A stretch of DNA of 19,513 nt from Gonapodya sp. JEL0774 (Eukaryota > Monoblepharomycota > Monoblepharidomycetes > Monoblepharidales > Gonapodyaceae). Position numbers and translations under genes: made by a program. The stretch covers positions 1 to 19,513 of the forward strand of contig JADIIX010000253.1 in assembly GCA_027604505.1 (NCBI GenBank), in the 5' to 3' direction. Below, piece by piece: positions 9,901 through 16,963 of this stretch. Each line of letters opens with the position of its first letter. Positions within the stretch are counted from its first letter, which is position 1. The notes below the pieces were generated by a model. That model made no database searches, was not told the origin of the DNA, and saw only the letters and a list, made by a program, of their open reading frames with translations.

Positions 9901-12193
9901 CACTCTGTAAGATTGTCCGTGAACAACTCGTGTCTGGGGCAGCCGAGACAAAGCGTCCTCTCCGGTTGGACGAGGTGGCCGTAATGCACTCCGACATTCC
10001 GGAGCGAGAGACCCGAGAGTTGCTAATGCGCATAGAGCGAGGAGAGGTTCTGTTCTTGGTTGGTACAACACGTGTTCGGACTGGCTTTAATTTTGCTGGT
10101 AAACCGGTCCGGACCATCATCAGTGTGGGTGGGTTGGACACATTAGATGGTGTGACGCAACTGGCTGGACGTGGGGGCAGAGATGGCTATGGGTGTCGCC
10201 TTGTGTTTGTTGTGGACAACGGCCTTGAGTCCATGTCCTCTTGGAGCTACCGTGCTGCGACTACGGGAGTCACGGGTACTTCTGCGGACCCGCCGCCTTC
10301 ATCGTTCGAGTTTGGTGATGAGGGTCCGCAAATGAACAATTTCCTTGCGGCAGACAGGTCATGTCTCGCACAGAAGCTGCATCGTTACTTGGGTGGCACG
10401 GAAGGGCCAACCTGCATAGATAACGGTGGTATCCCGATCGAGGATGTCCTGGACCGTTCTACCAGCTCGGCAGGATTAGGGCAGCACCCAGCGTTGCCGC
10501 AATACACGCCTGTTTTGTGTGGCAATTGCAAGCTGACTGCAGGACAAGTCGAAATGCTCGACCTTCCACGTGCTCTGGTGGAAGAGGATCAGGTGGCTGC
10601 ATTACATAGTGCCATGCCCGTCAGTTCCTTGACCGAATCTGAAGAGCCCAACTTAGGTGACGAAACGGTGGAGACGATCGAAACGATCGACACCGTGTTC
10701 TCTCAGGAGGAGGCCCATCTCTCTTTGAGCACATCCCGCGGCGATGATCAGCCGTCTCTGTTGGGTGGTGGTGTACGTGCTGACAGGAGTGTGTCAGAGG
10801 TCGCTTTCTCGCAGCACGACCACAACTCTAGCTGTGGTGGCACATCTAGTCAAGACACTTTGAACAATACTTCCAGCGGCTCAGGCATCGAAACACTACC
10901 TGTGAAAGTGGGGAGTCAACCTTTGGGCGGTGCAGGTGATCCAATACCCCTTCATGCTGGTTTATTGTCAACACATGCTTGCCCGTCCTTGGAGGATGTC
11001 GATGCTTTACCTTGGCCATCGTTGTCGTTTGGGGTTCGGCCTCCTCATGGGCGGGCAAGGGCTCGGTCCTTGGATCAGGGTTCAGTCTCTGGAACGGATC
11101 ATGATGGCATTCAACCGCAACCGAAACGGCCTAGGTTTGAAACGGCCTAGGTTTGAAACGGCCGTGCCAACCAAGGATCAAGGTTTTGCCCGAAAGCTCA
11201 CGAGCGCGTATCCTGAGAGGAGGCCACAACCAGGTGCAGTATCAGCCGTGCAACGACAGCAGGGGCACTTTGAACGTCCACTCTCTGTTTCTGCACAGTT
11301 GTCAAACATGGTTGTGAGTATGCAGGCACATCTTGTCTTTTGGGGTCTGCGGTTGTGGACTCAACCTCATGATTTTCGTCCCACCCACCTTCCGGTAGTC
11401 CAACCACAAATCCATGCTTGGAGATGGGCCTTCTGGCATCTTGACAGGTGTTGCTCATCAGTTGTCGGGACACCATTTCCAACCTCCGGCCCAAAACCTG
11501 TTGGCTGTTGTAGGTGCTTGGAAGAACGACTATCAAGCGATCGGGGCCCAAAAGGAACAAAGACTGCAAGGTTTACTTGTCGAGGTCGTGTCTCGGCTTC
11601 AAGGTCGTGGTCCTTACTGCCCGGTGTGCTTACTGTGGTATGGTGAGGAAACTCAGCTTCACATTCATCGAGGGGATACGTGTGATCTCCGAAAAAGAAA
11701 TTGCCTCTTGTGTTTGGGTGCTCACAGCGTGGATGCATGCCACGAATTTGGACCCGCTCGGAAAAGAGAGTGGGTGACAGGCAGCTGTTGGACTTGCAGC
11801 CTACCGCAAAAGGGAGCCGGAGAGCAGCCCTTTCATCACATGCCTAAGTTACAGGGGTCGAATAAGATGCCGTGTACTGCGAGCAACATGGGTCAAGCAG
11901 CCCCCCAGGTCGTAAGCACTATGGTGTGGACAGCGTGCAGTTTCAGTGGGCGTCGCGAAGGCTGTGACGCGGTGCGAACTTTTTACCGTAATCTTTTCAT
12001 TGGGCACCAGCTCCTGACGACGGACCAGTTCGACAGTATGTTTGTCGACACTGTGGCGCAAAGGGTCATTTTCCGCAAATGGATGGAGCGCCCCTTAGCT
12101 CACGGTTCGAAACTGATGAACATGGTCGTTCTGTTTGCAATCACACTCACGAGTCCATACAATGGAGGTCTGAAACCCTATTGTGTAGGGTGA
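3960..12193 (+). CDS. OrsD-like zinc finger / tyrosine recombinase-like / RecQ helicase giant protein (TLH-type), seven exons, frameshifted copy
   Basis: Exons with agreeing phases: 3960-4176, 4293-4709, 4805-6530, 6673-7965, 8222-8502, 8731-11313, 11462-12193. The start could also be the in-frame ATG at 3888 or 3990. Approximate residue order: acidic N-terminus (1-75); C2H2-like fingers (85-170); further Cys/His pairs of OrsD type (LCLRC, ECRLC...H); tyrosine-recombinase-like domain (about 960-1195) with R999, K1028, R1124xxR1127, H1181 and Y1190; RecQ-type helicase with GSGKT at 1442-1446, DEAQ at 1556 and QLAGRGGRDG at 1788; acidic Ser/Thr linker; Cys/His cluster at the C-terminus. The plan resembles fungal telomere-linked helicases, which are DNA-dependent ATPases of the nucleus. 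A 16-bp tandem duplication at 11124-11155 shifts the frame, so as written translation stops at 11148-11150 after about 2117 residues; without it the product would be about 2410. Donors GTTCGT (4710) and GTGAGA (8503) are the weakest calls. The gene may be a decaying pseudogene or make a shortened protein. Confidence 0.72.
4243..4258. repeat. AT dinucleotide microsatellite in intron 1
   Basis: Eight AT units, preceded by a related tacatacat stretch, lie inside the proposed intron 4177-4292. The location supports the intron call, since read through it would encode a YIHIYIYI tract followed by a stop. Confidence 0.85.
4328..5270 (+). other. OrsD-like zinc-finger region of the giant gene
   Basis: After the first splice (4176/4293) the protein reads CTEPVC...H..QRH, then YNCPYRERGC...CRH, then LCLRCRC after the intron 4710-4804, and ECRLCSIF...QHH near 5211-5270. 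This spacing of Cys pairs and His pairs, with a GLVID...LGAVLCLRC context, resembles the OrsD/DUF3505 region found at the N-terminus of large fungal helicases. The fingers are expected to bind DNA; that is family inference. Confidence 0.6.
7200..7965 (+). other. Tyrosine-recombinase-like catalytic domain inside the giant gene
   Basis: Box I is SGQSFRGTEFAGL with the Arg codon at 7307-7309. A Lys in VYSKTGARR (7394-7396) fits the beta-hairpin lysine. TVRQWRQ (Arg codons 7682 and 7691) fits the HxxR position with Arg in place of His. TGHSLATHNLDYGRS has His at 7853 and Tyr at 7880, nine residues apart, the same His-Tyr spacing as in E. coli XerD (H270/Y279). The order R-K-RxxR-H-Y is that of tyrosine recombinases, which cut and rejoin DNA through a 3'-phosphotyrosine bond. 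Activity is inferred; the His-to-Arg change is a caution. Confidence 0.62.
8138..8152. repeat. Poly-C tract (15 C) in intron 4
   Basis: Fifteen C in a row, 69 bp before the proposed 3' splice site at 8220-8221. Length polymorphism or sequencing error is likely here, but it lies in the intron 7966-8221 and would not change the protein. Confidence 0.9.
9000..10260 (+). other. RecQ-type SF2 helicase core inside the giant gene
   Basis: Motif I is GSRTGSGKT (9111-9137). Motif Ia region is IVLTPYVLVGMQ. Motif II is VVDEAQEV (about 9456-9479), with Gln where RecQ usually has His. Motif III region is VLMSGSF (about 9564-9584). In the second RecA-like lobe, VAVMHSDIPERE and LFLVGTTRVRTGFNF (motif V) are followed by QLAGRGGRDG (motif VI, 10158-10187). 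Both lobes are complete. The family unwinds DNA 3' to 5' using ATP. Confidence 0.8.
11124..11155 (+). repeat. Perfect 16-bp tandem duplication that shifts the reading frame
   Basis: The unit aaacggcctaggtttg occupies 11124-11139 and again 11140-11155, followed by a partial third start (aaacggcc). The first copy reads KRPRFETA then TAG in the helicase frame. The second copy reads KRPRFETA and continues open in the next frame into the C-terminal part. Sixteen is not a multiple of three, so the duplication breaks the gene; a single copy would keep it open. Confidence 0.85.
11462..12193 (+). other. C-terminal zinc-cluster exon, downstream of the frameshift
   Basis: This last exon encodes YCPVCLLW, H..RGDTC, RNCLLCLG..S..AC and GSCWTCSLPQ..., a Cys/His series like the tail of basidiomycete telomere-linked-type helicases, and ends at the TGA 12191-12193. 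The acceptor (catcag, 11460-11461) joins in phase with the donor at 11314 (GTGAGT). The exon itself is open and looks undamaged, but the upstream 16-bp duplication puts it out of frame with the helicase. Confidence 0.6.
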
Positions 12194-12864
12194 GGGGTCA
12201 ATGGTGCTCAATAGCTAATTTTTTATTTTCTTACATATCCTGAGTGTGTGCGCTTATTACTTTTGTAACACCGTGTTGTTGTCAGTGCTGTCTCCTTCTC
12301 CCCCTGTTTCGGAACGGGATCACAATCTTTCCACATGATTTCAGGTTCTGTGCTCAGCCTAAAACAATCTCACCTGAATTTAAATTTTCCGTCGGGGCCT
12401 GGCGGGCCGATCGCGCAATCATTGCCGCCATTACTCTCTTTAAGACAACCAGCGCTTGACCACCGTCCTTCTGGCGCTCTCCAAAACAGAACCCACTCTT
12501 GGGCTCTATAATTCTCTCCCGCCCCCCTCTCTTGGAGTATTGGATAGATAAAACTGCTTTGGGTGGGTTTTTGATCAGAAGAAGAGAGGCGACATTCATT
12601 TGTTGGTCGATCGGCACGCTCGACCACGTGTCTGTCCCTTTACTGTTTCCATGTTCCTCTGTTTGTGCATTATCTGCCTTTCTCTGATGGATGTGTTGCA
12701 ATGCCGTCATCTGGATGTCTCTTTCGTCTCGTGGGTTGATCGCTCGCTGATTGCACATTTCATTTTCTGTCCTTCGTACTTCCCTGTCTTGGCCGGACGT
12801 TGTTGATGGATTATCAAAATATTGCATGCGTGATAAGCAGATCCAGTGAAACCGACGTAGATCA
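12194..12864. other. Intergenic region downstream of the giant gene
   Basis: No gene is supported. The first part is presumably the 3' UTR of the helicase gene. A 211-codon minus-strand open frame (12354-12989) has no recognisable domain and overlaps the likely 5' end of the next gene. A tctataattc TATA-like string near 12506-12515 could serve the gene to the right. A possible alternative first ATG for that gene is at 12806. Confidence 0.35.
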
Positions 12865-15021
12865 ATGACTCTACCACAACTTGGCACAAGAAGGAGCGTG
12901 AGTTGCACTTTCAGTCGCCAACTGAGCACCTGCCCAACTCCTACATCATTGATTGTTGACCGGAAGAACTTGCGTGTTGGTGTTTGCATAAACCCACCTC
13001 GCTGTCAACGGGCTTGTGCGCCCCCCCCCCCCCGGTGTTTTCTTGGTGCATGCTCTCACCTCACCGCAACGGGTTCCTCACCTTTGCATCTTTGTCTCTC
13101 TGTATCATCATCGATCCATCACACTGCAGTCCAGGTTGCTTCGGAGAGCCGAGCCGGGTTCAGGGCAAGAAGGTGGGCGAAATCAAGCCAATCAAGAGCA
13201 AGTAAGTTTTCATGGACTCACCATGATTCTCTGCATGCACAATGAGCGCATGTTTGATGCAAGAACCACATGTGGTCTCATATTCATTGTTATATTTTTC
13301 TTCCTTTCGTTTGTGTGTGGTAGGCCCCCGAAGTATCGGCAGTACCACCCTCCCCCTCTCGTCCTCCTCAAGTTCCCTCCACACCACCTCCATTGTCTTT
13401 TGCGCAAGACCTCAATCGGACACCACCCTCAACTGTGCCAAATGTAGTAACAGCTGGGCAAGGGGAACCCATCGTGGTCTACTCCTCTCCTCTGACACAA
13501 CCATTTGGGATGGACGATCCGTGGGACATGCGATCAACACCTCATTCTCAGGTATCTACTGTCTTTGGCGCCGGGAATGCCGGCAGTCCTTCTCCAGCGA
13601 GGCAAGGCGTTGTAGTTTGTGAGTTTGAGTGTTTCTGTTGCCTTACCTTACCTCTTGCTCATTGCACACTCTCTCCTCTCATGACACCATCTCTTTGTGG
13701 TTGATCTGCTGCTTTTTCTGCGCGTTTTGTGATTCCAGTAGGCCCTGGTGCATCCCTTCATAGCGGTGGAACACCTGGACATTACCCAAGTCTCGCAGGC
13801 TGGAACTCGAACAGTTCCCCGCGTTCTCCAGATCCACACTGGATTGGGGATCCACCAAGTCCCAACTTTGCACTTAGACCCCTCCCAAGAGAGCGTCGGG
13901 GACAGGCATTGCCCCCATTTTATATTTCAGGGGATACAGCAGTAGCTGTTGACCCTGCCAGCCTCGAGACTGCCACTACTCTTCAGGCTTACCTTGCTCA
14001 AGGTTCGTGTTGTGCCCCCCCAACCCTGTGTCTTGATAGAGGTCGTTATTTTGTGGATGTGGGACCGTTGTCCGACTTATGTCTTTTTTTGCTTTCCTTT
14101 CGGTTCTAAGTTTGATTGTTGCATTGCTTGCTTTGGTTCCAGTACGCCGCCCTCGATCTGAATCACCCTCTACTCAGTTGAACAATTCCAATATCAGGGC
14201 GTTCGTCGCCTCGTCGCTGTTTGGAAGCGCATCCGCGCTTGCTTCCTCTTCTCAAACTTCCAGCAGCAGCAGCAGCAGCTCCTCCACATATGATACTGTC
14301 GAGGGGGAAGGAAAGAGGTTCGATTTCAGGTTTCCGTCTGGTGTGCAGGTGAGTGTGGAGATCCATAAAGAATCAATGTCTGGTGTTGACCTGTGTTACC
14401 GGGGCGAACCAGACTGACAAACCCTTGGTTTCGCCAGGAGCTCTTCCGAAACGGTCTCCGTTACGGGCAACGTGTCGGCATCCTTATAGAACGTATATCT
14501 GATCACAGTGTGGACCCAATCACGGGCAAGTACACCTATATCCGGGGGGACGGGCTGCCTTTGGTGGTGGGGAACCCCCCCGGTATCTCGTCTTCGCAGG
14601 AATCAGATGCTTTGACCCATGTACAAGACATGTTGGACCCATCTTGTCCCGCAGGACAAGTGGAATGGGCGATGCAGAAAGACGGCTGGGAGGGGTGGAC
14701 CGCGATGGTCCAGTACATTGGAACAACCAATTTCCAAGGCAACCTGTGAGTAATTAGTCTACTTCCCTTGAGAGGGATTCTGTGGACGTTTTTACTTGCT
14801 CCTCTGAATAATCTCTTGGATTTGCTTTGGCTCTGTTGGTTGGAACCCACATCACTTCTTTGTGGTGGCGCCCACCTACCGCACCTACATATCCCAGAAA
14901 CACGCCTGTCTACCGCACATTGAGTACGCACGCAACGGGACACCACCAATACGCCTTGATCTGCATTACTGAGGAGACCAGTAGTGACGAGATTGATGGT
15001 GGTGCTGTGACTACTTCTTAG
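12865..15021 (+). CDS. Spliced Pro/Ser-rich protein of unknown family
   Basis: Exons with agreeing phases are 13130-13201, 13324-13618, 13739-14002, 14143-14348, 14438-14745 and 14898-15021 (TAG), giving 422 residues. The first exon is uncertain: ATG at 12865 with a GTGAGT donor at 12898, or ATG at 12806 with a donor at 12857, both fit in phase. The protein has a Pro/Ser-rich N-terminal half (PPSPSRPPQVPSTPPP), a poly-Ser run from a CAG/AGC repeat at 14261-14279, and then a more ordered C-terminal part (FDFRFPSGVQELFRNG, RYGQRVGILIER, GDGLPLVVGNPPG, VEWAMQKDGWEGW). I recognise no catalytic motif, signal peptide or membrane segment. Introns carry strong donors; GTTCGT at 14003 matches one in the helicase gene. 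Function unknown; a disordered regulatory or scaffold protein is possible. Confidence 0.55.
13021..13033. repeat. Poly-C tract (13 C)
   Basis: Thirteen C in a row inside the proposed first intron of the Pro/Ser-rich gene, about 100 bp before the acceptor at 13128-13129. Confidence 0.9.
14261..14279 (+). repeat. CAG/AGC trinucleotide repeat encoding poly-Ser
   Basis: Six CAG units, read as AGC in the coding frame, give a serine run within exon 14143-14348. Repeat number may vary between strains without breaking the frame. Confidence 0.85.
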
Positions 15022-15744
15022 TCAGGAGGGCGACGAATGGAAAGGTAAGACTCTAGTGCTTCGGCACTCCCCTCGTCAGTTCATGGTCTGCTTGAATTTT
15101 TTTTGTTCTCACGTGTTGCCACTTGATGCTTCATCACAGCCGAGCTCACGATGGATTGTGCTCCATCTCTTTATCTTGTCTGAAGGGGTGGTGGATATCG
15201 GCTCTTTGTTGCTCCCCCCACTCCCCCTCCTAGTTGAATCTGTCAAATTCTGTTGTGTATTTGTGGAGTCATCCACTATCCAAGCTGCTGTCTGCTCTCC
15301 TATACTTGTGACTTAAACCACCCCTTCCTTCCCTTATGGTGTGAACCAGTTCGAGTGTTGTCTGCTGGGAAGGAAAACCCATTTCATTGGCACCTCTCCT
15401 GAAAGTTCGTTGTAGTTTGTAGTGCATTAACAAAGACCTCAATGTTTATTCCAATCAATCAAGTCACAGAAGAATGACAAACCAGCCGTCATGATGAAGG
15501 CGCCTGCCACAGAGGTTGGACTACAGCATGAAGAGGTTGCTCACATAGTACTTTAGAGGGCCGCTTCTCTCAACAAACTCTTGCTGGACTCTCTCTCTAC
15601 GCTAAGCAGGAATAACCCCCTAAGTATATTACAACCAATCTTTGGAGTCATTACACACCATAGCATGTTAGGCCTGCCTGGCACATCGCAAATTGCCCCA
15701 CTCACTCACTCCTGTTATATGAATACACCATTTACAACTCCAAC
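15022..15744. other. Convergent intergenic region
   Basis: It lies between the 3' ends of the Pro/Ser-rich gene (plus strand) and the dioxygenase gene (minus strand). A GTAAGA at 15045, shortly after the stop, could be the donor of a 3' UTR intron. Open frames here (for example 15056-15316 and 15581-15859, the second overlapping the dioxygenase) look like chance frames. No RNA gene was seen. Confidence 0.4.
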
Positions 15745-16716
15745 CTACTTCCACACAAACTGCCTGGCCAGCCTTTTCGGGATCTGGGGGTCTGTTTGGG
15801 AAGGATTCGAGCGTGGTGCTTGCCAAACAAAGGTGGTGTCGGCCCAGAGTCCCTCGTAGTCTTTGTCCTGGCTCTCGAGGTAGGCGTGCAAACGTAGATT
15901 GAGCGGTGCTGTATCTGGCAACCTGGCACCTGCGTGGACTATGTCTCTGAACAAGAAAGCATCACCAGGACGCATCTTCAGGACCCTTGGGGTGAATGTG
16001 GTGCTGTGAATGTCTGGGTCGGTGCACACAGTGGGATTGTCAGTGCACCACTCTCTCACGTGCGTAGCTGTGGAGGTACTCATAGTTTCGGCCCAATGAG
16101 CCACAAGCCGCTGAGACCCAGGCCAGACTACAATCTCTGTGAGGCTGTCATATTGGCAGCCAAATTGAGTGGCAATAACGACTGAGAGGGGTATTTTTGA
16201 CATGTCTGTGTTGGGGCGACAGTACCACGAATGCGCATCCACAAAGTCCATGTGTCCAAGCTGCTGGTTGGCTCCACGTTTAGACACAAGAACGTATGTG
16301 CCCCCAAATCTGTGTGTCCTTCCAAAGCCAAGGTGGTCCAAAGTCTCCAGAAGCTTGAGAAACGGAGGGCTCACTGCCGAGAATGGTATCTGCATGCGAA
16401 GTCCGTCGTCGGCGTGACTCTCTGACTTGTTTCGACGTCCTACATGCCTCACATCATTATTGAAGATGTTGTATGCCGATTGTAGGTCAGCGAGCATGGG
16501 TATTGTCCTCATAGATTCGATGGGGATGGCACCGAGAAGAACACAGAAACCGTCATGGGCGATGGCCGCCCGAACTCTCGTAGGTGCGTCCTCATGGCCC
16601 CAAACATCGACAACTGGACTCTCCGTGTCCCCCGTCATTGTGCGGTAGGCCGATTCTTTGTCCCGTGCAACATGCCCGGTTCCACTTGATGACGAGCCCA
16701 GCAATGCGACAGGCAT
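15745..16716 (-). CDS. 2-oxoglutarate/Fe(II)-dependent dioxygenase, phytanoyl-CoA dioxygenase-like
   Basis: Single-exon frame of 323 residues. Near the N-terminus, IAHDGFCVLLGAI fits the opening strand of PhyH-type proteins. GHMDFVDAHSW supplies the HxD iron ligands (H155, D157). MRPGDAFLFRDIVHAGA gives the distal iron ligand H261, and NLRLHAYL the 2-oxoglutarate-binding Arg, R275, at the expected distance. All four key residues are present, so an active oxygenase is likely: it would couple oxidative decarboxylation of 2-oxoglutarate to hydroxylation or demethylation of an unknown substrate. No signal peptide or membrane segment is evident. It is transcribed divergently from the gene at 16964 across a 247-bp gap that holds a long palindrome. 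Lack of introns contrasts with every neighbour and may point to retro-copying or transfer. The substrate cannot be told; a small-molecule or a nucleic-acid base modifier are both open. Confidence 0.75.
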   Translation of the reverse strand: MPVALLGSSSSGTGHVARDKESAYRTMTGDTESPVVDVWGHEDAPTRVRAAIAHDGFCVLLGAIPIESMRTIPMLADLQSAYNIFNNDVRHVGRRNKSESHADDGLRMQIPFSAVSPPFLKLLETLDHLGFGRTHRFGGTYVLVSKRGANQQLGHMDFVDAHSWYCRPNTDMSKIPLSVVIATQFGCQYDSLTEIVVWPGSQRLVAHWAETMSTSTATHVREWCTDNPTVCTDPDIHSTTFTPRVLKMRPGDAFLFRDIVHAGARLPDTAPLNLRLHAYLESQDKDYEGLWADTTFVWQAPRSNPSQTDPQIPKRLARQFVWK

Positions 16717-16963
16717 GGGAGTTTTATGAGGAGTGTGAGTGGATAGGACAAGTGTGCGGTTTGACGACGGGGTACTTGTCTGGAGAGGTCCGCCTCTGTG
16801 TGCGGGATGGAATGGGGAGGTTTGCTGTGGTCAAAAAACCCGGACATAAGGCCTTATGTCCGGGTTTTTTGACCACAGCAAACCTCAAGACCGGTCATCG
16901 TGTCTCCGTGTCTCCGCCCTCCTAACCTTTTGTTTACCAATCACATTTCGCCATTTTCTCCCC
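16717..16963. promoter_or_regulatory. Bidirectional promoter region
   Basis: The 247-bp gap between two divergent start codons must hold both promoters unless one gene is silent. No clear TATA box is seen on either side. The dominant structure is the 70-bp palindrome at 16817-16886; a short direct repeat cgtgtctc/cgtgtctc follows at about 16899-16914, and a pyrimidine-rich leader (cgccattttctcccc) precedes the ATG at 16964. Confidence 0.5.
16817..16886. repeat. Perfect 70-bp palindrome
   Basis: Arms 16817-16851 and 16852-16886 are exact reverse complements with no spacer; the centre is cataaggccttatg. Pairing stops at 16816 (G) against 16887 (A). As a result open frames on both strands begin with the same MSGFFDHSKP peptide, which is a product of the symmetry and not a real protein start. 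Confidence 0.97.

Noticed and set aside
12354-12989. 211-codon open frame on the minus strand
   Set aside because: No recognisable domain or composition typical of the neighbours, and it overlaps the likely 5' end and first intron of the plus-strand gene. It is probably a chance frame.
15745-16716. TET/JBP-type DNA-base oxygenase next to a KDZ transposon
   Set aside because: The protein has the PhyH-like layout with its HxD...H...R ligands and lacks features I would expect of TET/JBP. No KDZ transposase is present in the window.
16856-16963. ATG at 16856 as the start of the rightmost gene, giving an N-terminus beginning MSGFFDHSKP
   Set aside because: The same peptide is read from the opposite strand because the ATG lies inside the perfect palindrome. 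The ATG at 16964 follows a normal pyrimidine-rich leader and is the simpler start.
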